Of a DNA stretch of 64,000 nt, positions 25,701 to 35,722 are shown in pieces (positions within the stretch are counted from its first letter, which is position 1; each line of letters starts with the position of its first letter). A program made the position numbers and the translations under genes. Source of the stretch: Hymenochaete sp. R1. Taxonomy: Eukaryota; Basidiomycota; Agaricomycetes; Hymenochaetales; Hymenochaetaceae. The DNA lies in contig JAFREE010000039.1 of NCBI GenBank assembly GCA_019400425.1, forward strand, positions 62,001 through 126,000, written 5' to 3'. The notes below the pieces were generated by a model. It was not told the DNA's origin. It ran no database searches and saw only the letters and a program-made list of their open reading frames with translations.

Positions 25701-26490
25701 CACGCCATTGACGTTATGTTGTATGAGGCGGTGCTTGGTCTATCAGATTGGTGATATGAACCCACTGGCATAAGGAAAGCGTGTGAGAAAATTTGTCAGT
25801 TTTTGTTGCCATAAGATGCCTTAAAGCAGCTTACAGGCATTGTATAGCTGCTTTATCTAGTTCGACAACAATCAAAGTCGGGAACGTCCTAGCAAGAAGT
25901 ACACCCGAAATTAGTTAAGAATCAATATTACTGCCCACCTCGAATGATCCAACAATCTTACCATCTCTGTCAGGCTCTCATCATTATCAGACTGATTGTG
26001 TTCCCTCAGCCACACGGCATGTACAAGATACGAGCAGGCCTAAGATGCAACAGAGATGGCCTCTCTTTTGATCCTTCCAGCATGTTGGCACGGGAAAAAC
26101 TACTAAAGTGAACAGAGCGTTGTATTCCGAGTATCCGTCGCTTCGCGTCAACGACAGGCTCGGCTGGCTTTTACAGTTAATGAAACACGAGCCTAAACGA
26201 AGCGAGGAGGGGTTGCGTAGTGATGGAGGCGGCTGTTTGCCCCGCGTGTGTAGTCGTCCAGGTTCAGTCAGGCCTGAAGGGGGATGGATGATTGGACTGG
26301 AGCAAGCGCCAGACGGAGAATCCATCCAGGGCGGAAGCTAAGCCAAAGGGAAAACGCCTGTTCCAGAAAGGAGTGCCGATCAGTATTGATCGGCGCTCGT
26401 TGGGCTTACCTTAAAAGGAAGAAATCAAATATAATATTTTATACTACAGGTGGATCTGAGATGAATGAAATGGAAACCTTATTTTCAGGT

Positions 26491-26497
26491 TATAAAG
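26491..26497 (+). promoter_or_regulatory. Possible TATA box of WOPR gene 1
   Basis: TATAAAG lies 179 bp upstream of the ATG at 26670, with no ATG in the last 170 bp before the start codon. The distance is long but possible with a pyrimidine-rich leader. Confidence 0.35.
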
Positions 26498-26669
26498 TCC
26501 CGGCGAAGCCTATGCTCTGCGCCGCATTCAGCGCCTCCCCCCTTCTTCTCTTAATCTTTTTCTCCTCATCACTCATTCTGTCCCCTTTGTCCGTCGTCGA
26601 CGTCCTTCGTTGACGTCGACAGTATTCACAACGTCCAACCTGGCTAAACCAGTCCCCTCGTCAAGCACA

Positions 26670-28741
26670 ATGCGGCCCACACAGCGCCCGACCGCTACCA
26701 ATGTGCGCGTACGGTCTACAAGAGACGCGAACTCTCTTTTCCATGCTGTTGCCATCGGGATCCTACCTATAGTCTCTCGTCGCCTGGATGCCGCCGATCG
26801 TGCTGCTTTGAGGCCAGGGTGCGTCTATGTGTGGGAGGAAAGGAGTCCTGGTTCATTGGGCAGCGGCACGGAAGGCGTAGGAATGGGCATGGAAAGGTTC
26901 ACAGAAGGCAGGCATTGGTACCCTTCGAGAGTGCGGGATGTAAGTGCCTCCTGACTTTTGATCTTTGTGGGAAAGACTGACTGGAATAGGATTTCCTTCT
27001 ATACGTTGAAAAAGATTGGGAAGTCAACGACCATAGATTGAGGTACCGTGTGCATTCCAATGTATGCATTCTGCCTGCTTACGGTAGTCTGGACACAGTA
27101 ACAGTAGCTCGACTTCTTCTGGGTCCCAGTCTCGCCGCCAACCACTCGTGAAACAAACATATTCGGCGTGGGTCAACACAGGCAAGTGCCTCAAAAAGTG
27201 GCACATGAGTGAGTTATTTTTCACTGTCCGACCATTACTTTCCCCCTTCGCTGTTTCAGAGATTCTTCTTTCTTTCGCCTCGCGAATCCGACCCTTCATC
27301 GGGTCTGGTGCACAAATCGAGGGAAGCATTCTCCATCATAAGCGCCTTTTCGACGCTCTGTTCTCCGCCGACCGTGTCAGAATCTTTCTCCATGCTTTGG
27401 TGTGACTTCGGCCGCCCTTCCTCCAGTATTTCTTGATCCCCTTCCGTCCACTTTCTCGATCCATTTTAGTCGGAGCCCGATGTTTCCGGCTTCTCGTCGG
27501 GTCAAAAGAAGCTTAAACGTGCCGTTGGATTGGCTCAAACTTGAATTTGATGTTCATGGCATCAAATCATATGGCGCTGCGTATCACACTGAGCCTTTTT
27601 CATCCTTGCTCACCCTTCGCTACTGCGTGCCACGATCGACTGCCGATGGCAAGCAGATTCCCTCTTCCGCCTTCTCCGACGCCTCCGCTCTCTCCTCGGC
27701 ATTTCTCTTTCGTCTTCATTATTTTACATTCAATTCGTCAGCGGAACATGTCCTCCGCAACGCTAATCTCTATTTTCAAATCCGGTGGTTGTGTTCCCAA
27801 ATCTGACCGTCTCTGTCCCTGCAGATGCTTATTACACCGAGGACTCGCTTGAACATCTACTCACCGTCGATGACATTCCGGTGCTAGCCAATTTACACGT
27901 TCCACATGAGTGCTACCAACGGGCCCGCGCGTCAGGATCTTCGGCCTCTTCGGCCCAAAATTCAAAGAAGCCAGCACCCAGCATCCCTGCAGAATCTGAG
28001 AGAAGAGGTTCAGGAAAAGAGCGCCTAAGCGTCTCGACTTCGACCCTCCCCAATGCCTCTCATCGTTACGCCCCTTTCCCACCATCGCCTGTTTCGTCGT
28101 CAGCGAGCTCGCCTCGGGCAGGCCCCAGCAGGGGAAGGACTTCTCCCTTAGGTGGAAGAATTTCACCTTTGAATATCCGGACTAATGCAAACGTTTACAA
28201 AACTTCATACTCATATCCGCCTCCACCACCCGCCGCCCCTCTGGCCCCGTCCCTTTCTCCGCCGCATCTCACTTCTCCGCCTCACCCGTACGCGCAACAC
28301 AAAGACCAAAGGCCTCCCCATCCCCATGCAACATCCCTTCCTCCCATTTGTGTCCCTTCTCAAATGGCACATTCTCAAGGACAGCCCCTTTCCTCGTCCT
28401 CCGCGGCGTCTTCTTCCTATGCTCCTTCTCTCAGCTACTCAGCAACGGCATCGGCTACACCGACGCCGACTACCGACTCGCCATACGCCAACTCGTACCC
28501 TCTACCCCCTCCATCCACTTTCTCACCCAGTCCAAGCCCATCGTCAGGCACGTCTCCGTTCTCAACAGATTCATCCCTTCCTCGCCTAGACTTCGAAAGA
28601 AAGGAAAGGGATGATCGGATGTTGGTTCCACTGGCCGCCCTAAGGATCTCAGAAGGCCACGGGATGGGACCCGCTCCCGGTGTACATAAATCGAGGAACA
28701 AAGCAGATGAGGAGGCGTTGCGAGCTTTTCGGTCCTTTTGA
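26670..28741 (+). CDS. WOPR (Gti1/Pac2) family transcription factor, copy 1
   Basis: WOPR proteins (Wor1, Ryp1, Gti1, Pac2) are DNA-binding regulators of fungal development and dimorphism. Four exons: 26670-26939, 26990-27042, 27099-27208, 27825-28741; 449 residues. The N-terminal half of the domain reads VRVRSTRDANSLFHAV, LPIVSRRLDAADRAAL, CVYVWEERS, ERFTEGRHWYPSRVRD, and the second half LVKQTYSAWV...KKWHMNAYYTED and LLTVDDIPVLANLHVP. The C terminus is a long Pro/Ser/Tyr-rich tail. The third intron is 616 bp, about ten times the usual length, and sits where copy 3 has a 78-bp intron. Exon 2 is joined so that the phase is kept (acceptor ggacacag). Sequence similarity to copies 2 and 3 in this window is clear from the motifs. 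Confidence 0.87.
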
Positions 28742-31700
28742 CACAAAGTCCGCGCTCAAAGGTTATCTCTTTCTTGGTGCTTTATCTCTTGCTCTGATCT
28801 TCACGGACGCGAACCAATCTATGTGTTTTATTTCTTGGGGTTGTTTCTTCTAAAAAAAAGTCAGATATTTGCCCAGTCAAATTACTTCCATTGCATCATT
28901 TCTCATGTATTACTCTACGAGCTCTTGCTTTCGTTTCTTTTTTTCTCTGTCAAGTACAAACGCTACTGTTTTCATTTGTCGATGTTAAATGTTTTCCGAA
29001 AAGCTGTTCTTCTATTTCGTCCCCGTTCTCCCACATCCTCATTTACAAAAGTGCAGTGCGAAGCCCTTCTAGAATACCCACTTCTGCCTCCGAACCTCTT
29101 TCTTATTTTTATTACTTTCCTTCGATGGCTTATCCTTATCCACGCTCTTTGTATGATTAGTCCTGTCCCCCGATATCAATGTAAAACAAGGAAGCTTTAT
29201 AAACAGTTCCCACTAGAAAAGTCCAGTCAAATATTTCATACGGATGTGCGCTCTGAATCAAAGAGACGGCGGACGGGAACATCTATTTTCGACCAAGCTT
29301 CTTCGAGTCCGAGTCGACTTCCCTTCCCGTCTTTCCCAAAGCTACCTGTCTATAGCCCAACTAAGCTAGAAGCGGTCCTTGGATTCGAAAACTTTTTTTT
29401 TTGACTTCCTGAATATCACTGTAAGCTTACCCAACTATATTAGACTCCGACGATGTGCTCATCTAATAGGTCCGTTCGCGCATCAGAGTTTGATATCTTA
29501 TCAGACGTCCAACGGCGGTCTGTCGAGATCGCGTTTAGACGCTATTACTTCCTCTTCGGCCTCCGAGATATAAGTGCTCGAGAGAGAGAAAAGGTTTGAC
29601 AATGACTGATCCTGCTTTAAATGAGTCGTCTCTGGCAGTCACTTACGGACCACGAGGAAGTTCTCTTTCCGTAAGTTACTTTCTTTTGGTCCGTTGTTTT
29701 TGTCATATCGTATCTGTTTCCGCGGTGCTTGCCTTCCCCACATCCCATTCTCCCTGAACCACGCGCTCGGTATTGACACCTATCGCCAAAAAGTTATCCT
29801 CCTACCACGTCTTGTCTTCTTTCGAGCCCCTCATCTCGCCAAAGTACTCTTCCGTGGGTTTTTGAGAAGAATGGGCAAGGGAGCGAAGTCATGGAACGAG
29901 CGCCGAGCGGTGGAGGAAAGAATGGAGGGCGGAGATGGGAATAGGTTCTCGTGCATCTCGTCGTTTTAAGCGGCTAGTATGTAGATTAGCCGGTATTACT
30001 CCTTCAAAACAACCTTTTCCCTCCTCCCTCGAAGCAGCGCGCCAATGGATGGTCATGAAGCAGAGTCAAATTCGCAAAAATCTGAGGATTAGGACGAAAG
30101 TGAAGGCTGCAAGCTCGGAAGCAAAGGCACCAAGCAAGCTAGAATCCATTTACTTCCGTCCTCGGCGCCCACACTGATCCACCGACGGTCCCGAATCCGC
30201 GACCTCGGTTAAGAAGCAACGACTTGAAGTCGAATAGACTGTCTCTGAGATGCTTCATCAACCTTCGTCGACAAAGTTCCTCTTTAGTAGCTGCTCTAAA
30301 CTAATAGTGAGTCGATCCGAGGAGAGCAAAGGGATTTTGATTTGAAGAGGGGGGACTCAACAAGTCATGTGAAAGGGGAGAAAAGAAAGCAGAGCGGGGA
30401 TGCACATACATCCGTGCGCCGTTCTGTTCTCCAGCTCGCTCTACCGTGGAGATAACATGAGATAACACTGACCCGGCCATCCCGTACGTCCTCGGGATCC
30501 GTGTCGATCACCAATAGCGGGGACTTGAGAAGGCAGACTCAGATTCCAAAGATTTCGTTGCGATCGCCGCGTCGGTCCAAGTTTTATTCCCAAGGATTTC
30601 TAATGTTTGTCTTCTTTTTTAGTAGTGAAAATTCTAACGCCTCAGATCTAGAATGATCCTAGAACTTGAGTGATGCCACGAAAGTCTGCCACCATGAGCT
30701 CTCTTGGTCCGGCGGCCGCTCACAAGAGTGTGTTAATTCAGTTAATTCATTCCCGAACCCCAAAGTTAGGGAGCACATGCAAGTCCCGCATCGCTTGTTT
30801 GTCAAAAAATGTCTCCTCTCGCCGTATTAATCGTTGAATTCGTTCTTGCAAGACGGTGAGACGGAGTCGATGATGTAAAGTCAGGAGATGGTGGTGAGAA
30901 GATCAGTCTGCTTCCGGCGATGCAGACGTCACATTTTACTAAGTTGAGAACTGACATTAATCATCCACGTGTTACGTAATCAAGTGCAATTACCATATTC
31001 ATCGGAGCTGGCGTCTATCTTAGTTTCCGCTACGATGTCAACGTTGGTAAGGAAGATGTTTATTTTAAAACGCGAAGGGAAGGTAATTTCCAGTGAATTA
31101 AAGTCAGAGCCCCCGACCTCGTGTCAAAGGTTGCATGTTAACGCGCACTGTTAAGTTCGCTAATTGAAGAGCACTCTTTTAACTCATTGACCCTTCCGAA
31201 AAAGGTTCCCACATCCGTAATCCAGTTTGGCATCGAGTTGTTCAATAACAGAGACGATTTATCGAAATCCATTTTGAGATAGAATTTCCCTCCGGAAGAC
31301 CGCCGTTCTTGCATACTCCATCCTAATTACCAACCCTTGCGACGTCAGAAATGCGTGAGGACCATGCATACAGATTGATGAAGTCTCACTCAGCTATTGT
31401 TCGCCGTGGCACACACGGAGTTTGAGAGCCTGGTCTTCACGAGCACCGTTCAGCACCCTAGAACTCAATATTTTCACAAGTCCGTATCCCGATGACTTCT
31501 CCAAAATTTACAATTCTCGGAGATTAGAAACAGCGTTGTGGCGTTCCCCTGGACTCGTTGTCAAATACTTGAAGGGATTCACATTGACGGAGAGACGCAC
31601 ATTACCTCATATTCACAGTCGTAGGCAACTGTACTTCTCAGTCCTCACGATTAATCAGGGCCAAATATCTCGTCTATTCAGGAACAGAGGTAAGGGGAAT

Positions 31701-33539
31701 CGGCGGCGAAGAGATACTTGTGCAATGAGTCAGCTCCATTGTCAGACTATTGCAAATAAGAAGTAACTGGTGCAACGGGGTTGTATTCTGTTGGAGTCTC
31801 GCCGTTGGGAAGAATGTGGACAATGGATCCGGTCGCTGAACAAGGAAGAAAGAGGAGGCGCGCGACTTGAGGCATCATCTTCGGCAACAAAAGGTTATCT
31901 TCGTGCAAGTCGAGAGTTCGTAATCTGACTAAGTTTAAGCAATTGCACATACCCTATGACCCCTGTAGGTCGCGGTGGAAAGCCTGAACATATGGCCTGA
32001 GCACACATTGAAGCACGGAGCTCCTTTGCATTTCCCTCCGATATGTTTCGATTCTGACGTCGAGGACCATTCATCAATTGACGTACAGTCCAACCACCCG
32101 GATTCGGCATCTTTTAATGACTTCTGGCGACCAGAACCCGAAGGATACCCAAGTAGCCATTGAAGAAAGCCAGTGCTGACGATAGGATCATAAGTATCGC
32201 CGAACGGCGAACTCGATGCAGATTTCGCGAAGTTCAAAAGAGACATGGAAGATGAATTCGGATTCGAACGTTAGGCGCAGGAAATGAGGGAAGGATCGGA
32301 CTCATTTGTGTATTGTACAGACGGGGAACTCGAGCGAAAACACACACCCACACATACGAGGAATGATCGTGCCCACGTTTGAGCTGCCCGGCCCGCCAGT
32401 ACCTCGCCAGCTAGAATAGCCTACCCTGCAGAAGGCTATAGCTAAATGGTAACTGATTTCTCTTGGAACTTATGCGGCGGATCTTCGCAAACTTAATCCG
32501 TGAATCGGAAAGGGAAGCAGAGCCACGGGCATGGCGGGACGGCGTTGACCCGGCCTGCTACTGGACACCTAATGTATTAATGCATCACATTCCCCAATAC
32601 GCGACGATGTTTACTAGTGAGGTGCTTACCGCTTATTGGGCAGAAACTCGGCACGTCGTGTTCGACAAAGGTCGCGAAGACGTAGAAAGCGGGAGAAGCC
32701 GGAAGTTTTCCCTATTTGTCTATCGAACACACCGTTGAACCGTTGCTCCCCGTGGATCTACAGCCAGACAAATGGCGCAGCAAACTTGTGTTATCATCAC
32801 GGGAGCACACTGGGAGCACATCGCATTTTCAATGGTCGAGACTTGTTAAGGCCAGTCTACAGTCCACGAGGAAAGAGGGAAGACGAACCCAGAATTGAAA
32901 AGATAGTCGAGCGGATAGGTTGAGCGGATAAACATTTTCGCCTAACTATTGGATTGGATGCACAAATGTGGCTTCACCGCCGACGCACAACGAAGCGACG
33001 TTCAAAGTGCGTGAAACCCTAACCGCAAAACGGCGCCTTAAAGGATAGGACCTATAATTGGTCAAAACTGTGTATCGTAAGTTTGGAATGAAAGTGCTTC
33101 TTTGAATGGCTACGTCTGGACAAAAAATGCAGGGATAGACTTCGAAAAGCGCCTAAAAATAGCAGTCTCCCCGAAATGGGTTATGCTGCATGCCGCGCTG
33201 GCTTTTGGAAGGCAAAGCATGTACAAGTGACGAGCCACCAGCCTGATAGTCACTGAAAGAAGTTTGATGAAGTCTATTTCTGAGACTGCGGAACGTGAGC
33301 TGAGCGGAACGGGACAACTCGAAAAATCTAACTTTACCACAGTACACCTCTCAATCGGAGCAGCAAGAGACATCGAAACTTGAGCCGCGTCTTCATTTTG
33401 ATCTTTTGCTCGAAAGAAAACCAGACCACACAATATTGTGCTCGCATGCTTGTTTGACTGGATTGTTAGAAACGTAGTTGTTTTGTAAAATCGTTCCGCT
33501 GGAATACAATGAAATTACGCCCTTCTGGCAACTTTACAA
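28742..33539. other. Gene-poor stretch of about 4.8 kb
   Basis: The first 700 bp is T-rich and is probably the 3' untranslated region of WOPR gene 1. A good ATG-exon-donor combination occurs at 29602-29670 (MTDPALNESSLAV, then gtaagt), but no convincing next exon was found. Two weak minus-strand frames lie near 31.7-32.2 kb. Nothing else can be supported. Confidence 0.45.
31935..32246 (-). CDS. Possible small hypothetical protein
   Basis: A 103-codon frame begins MSLLNFAKSASSSPFGDTYD and has a reasonable composition at its start (FLQWLLGYPSGSG). No domain is recognised. Another minus-strand frame (31747-31950, RLRTLDLHEDNLLLPK) lies just downstream and could be a second exon, but I could not phase them convincingly. 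Confidence 0.18.
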   Translation of the reverse strand: MSLLNFAKSASSSPFGDTYDPIVSTGFLQWLLGYPSGSGRQKSLKDAESGWLDCTSIDEWSSTSESKHIGGKCKGAPCFNVCSGHMFRLSTATYRGHRVCAIA

Positions 33540-34499
33540 TCAGGGAAATAATTTCCACGTCTCCAGATCCGATGCCTTTCCCTTTGCCGCTTCCTTCTCC
33601 TGACGTTTTGATTCATAGAATGCGGCTATAATTTCCTGGATCTCTCCGAGCTTTTCTAACCATGGCTTCATCTTGATATCAACTTCTTCCTTCGATGACG
33701 GGGCGCAGAGGGTGTATATCTCACCCGATGGCAGGTTTTCGGGCTTTTTATCTTCGCACAGAACTTTAAAGAGCTCTTCTTTTGAAGGTACTGATGCAAA
33801 GACGATCTGAACACGCAGACAATCGACTGACTCAATGAAGGAGCGTCTGGCAACAGAATCAGCACGTACTTTAAGCGGCGCCTGCTGCCAATAACTGTGC
33901 TTCTTCGCCAGCGTCTCAGCATACGCATTTGTGAATGCATTTGGAAGGGTAATCGATTGATCCTCCCTAAATTGAATCTGTTTGAGCGCTACTCGTATGA
34001 AGGCCAATGCTCGGGTGAGCCAAAGCAAAGCGTCGGTTGCCGTGCCCATCTCGTTCTTCCCTTTCGCCCTCTGAGCTTCAATCTCATCATTGACAATCTT
34101 CTGAAGCGCCACGTTCGGCAAGTTTTTGTACTTGTCACTATTGCGACACGTCCTAATTTTCTGTAGCGGGATGAGACATGATGGAACTAAACTAGATGAA
34201 TGACCTCACATCAATGTTGCCTTGCATATCCTTGATGACAAGCAAGAGCTTGGTAGGCGCCAGTTCCTCTAATAATTGATTGATCGACTCCAAGTAAACA
34301 TATCATCAACTGCGAATGTTACTCACTACATAACTGAACTATGCCTTCAGCTGCCTTCAGGAATTCGTCTGTATCGATTGCGTTGTTCCCTTCACTTATC
34401 GGGACATCTTCAAATGACTTTCATGACAGCATCAGTGAAGAGCGTCAAGCCAACTACTTCAGAGACACTCGCCTTTATTTTCTCAAAGAATTTGACCAT
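33540..34499 (-). CDS. Glycolipid transfer protein (GLTP / HET-C2 family)
   Basis: GLTP-fold proteins move glycosphingolipids between membranes; the Podospora het-c2 product belongs to this family. Five exons: 34499-34467, 34417-34327, 34268-34210, 34160-33870, 33806-33540; 246 residues. The headgroup-binding residues are all present with correct spacing: Asp55, Asn59 and Lys62 in KDMQGNIDKI, Trp108 in DALLWLTRAL, and His149 in LAKKHSYW. The start region SFEDVPIS and TDEFLKAAEGIVQLC also match. The product is longer than human GLTP (209 residues) because of a loop (EDKKPENLPSG) and a charged C-terminal tail. A further 39-bp in-frame intron starting gtgaga in the last exon is possible. The gene starts 272 bp from the next gene, on the opposite strand. 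Confidence 0.88.
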
Positions 34500-34771
34500 G
34501 ACAGTTGGCTAGATAGTGTCCAATTAATAGATCCGGGATCGTTCGAATGCGCCGTCGTCATCTGCTGGCAGGACGTGATCGACGCTTGCGCATTTGTTTT
34601 GTCAGCGCTTTCCAAATTCCACCCAAGCTTGGCTCACCTCTCACTAGGGTAGACCAAAGGGAGGACATTACGTTGGACTACAACCTTGCTCGAGTCGATT
34701 CGAAAGCCAGCAATCAAGTCTTGCTAGGGGAACCCAAAGCAGACTATCGCAGTCTCGGAATACGACACTCC
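34500..34771. promoter_or_regulatory. Shared head-to-head promoter of GLTP and methionine sulfoxide reductase genes
   Basis: The start codons at 34499 (-) and 34772 (+) are separated by 272 bp. No TATA box or named site was seen; shared regulation is inferred from the arrangement only. Confidence 0.45.
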
Positions 34772-35470
34772 ATGCCTCACGCAGATGCATCTTACCTTCC
34801 ACAAGAAGTCACGACGAAATTGTTATTCTACAATCATGTCTTTGATCAACTCGAACACCTTCTGAAAGAGCAGAGGAACTGGGCACGTCTTGACTTTCCC
34901 TCCGGTGGCTTGCTAGAGTTAATTGCTCGCAGATCTCAAATTGTGCCAATGCAGCGTCCCTGTTATACAGCTCATACCTAGCATTTGATCCTTTCTTTGG
35001 CGCTGGATCAAGGTCTGTAAACTGGTGTGGTGAGAGCACCATCCAATTGTACAGGCACGCGATTGTCTGACTTGAACGCAGGCTTTTATATCGACTCTCG
35101 GCTATTCCCCAAACCTCGATTGGTTAGCATCGAGCGCTCTTCTCAACCGACCGAAAGACTTCTCCTAGGTCCATTCTGTGGAAAACCGGCATGCCAATTC
35201 ATCAACATCACGCCTGGAGAAGCTCGAGGCGTCTGCGCGGACGCGTTTCTTCGGAAGCAGATACTTGTGGTACCCAACGTTGACGAGTATCCTGACCACA
35301 TTGCGTGCGATGCTGAAACAAAAAGTGAACTCGTTTGTCCATTGATGGTAGGGTCTGAATGCGTAGGTGTTCTTGATCTTGATTGCCTGGCGTTGGCGGC
35401 CTTCGACGAGGATGATCAAGCAGGATTGAGCCGTATTGCAAAGCTGGTCGTCGAATCTTGCGATTGGTAG
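34772..35470 (+). CDS. Free methionine-(R)-sulfoxide reductase (GAF-domain fRMsr)
   Basis: Reduces free methionine-R-sulfoxide in the cytosol, protecting against oxidative damage. Three exons: 34772-34882, 34933-35029, 35082-35470; 198 residues, against 180 in yeast. Motifs: QLEHLLKEQRNW, then NAASLLYSSYLAF, VNWCGFYI, LLLGPFCGKPACQF, RGVCADAF, DEYPDHIACDAETKSE and GVLDLD. The three catalytic cysteines are at about Cys107, Cys121 and Cys145. The Cys107-Cys121 spacing is four residues longer than in the bacterial enzyme. The first intron must begin with GC (TGG then gcacgt), because no GT in that stretch keeps the frame. The gene precedes the cysteinyl-tRNA synthetase by 252 bp on the same strand. 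Confidence 0.9.
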
Positions 35471-35722
35471 GCCTCTATCTCTTCGTATTCAGATATACTC
35501 TAGCAATATGTGTACATGTGAAATTGCACTCTTGTAAAAGGCTTACAGCTGCACAGAAAATATCGTTGTCTTGACTTCTCTTCAATATTTGATTCCAAAA
35601 GATGATGACATAATTACAAAGATGATCGACGTTTCCCTATTGATTGAGTCAAGTACGACTTGAAACGACGTGACGGTGAGCGCGCACAACCATGCTGAGC
35701 TGGAAGGAGAACGTAGACGTGG

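Larger units (their letters stand above)
19132..26669. other. Gene-poor stretch of about 7.5 kb
   Basis: Only short overlapping frames are present, none with a motif I recognise. There are no transposase, reverse transcriptase or long terminal repeat signatures. A possible two-exon fragment at 19311-19721 is listed separately. The right end contains the promoter region of WOPR gene 1. The stretch could be intergenic DNA, decayed sequence, or non-coding RNA genes that I cannot see. Confidence 0.45.

Noticed and set aside
19132..26669. Decayed transposon as explanation for the gene-poor stretch
   Set aside because: No terminal repeats, reverse transcriptase or transposase motifs were seen; left as unknown.
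28823..29404. 193-codon plus-strand frame rich in Phe and Leu
   Set aside because: Follows directly from T-rich sequence after the WOPR copy 1 stop; better explained as 3' untranslated region.
29602..30177. Candidate gene starting MTDPALNESSLAV with a good donor
   Set aside because: No acceptor and second exon could be found that keep an open, protein-like frame.
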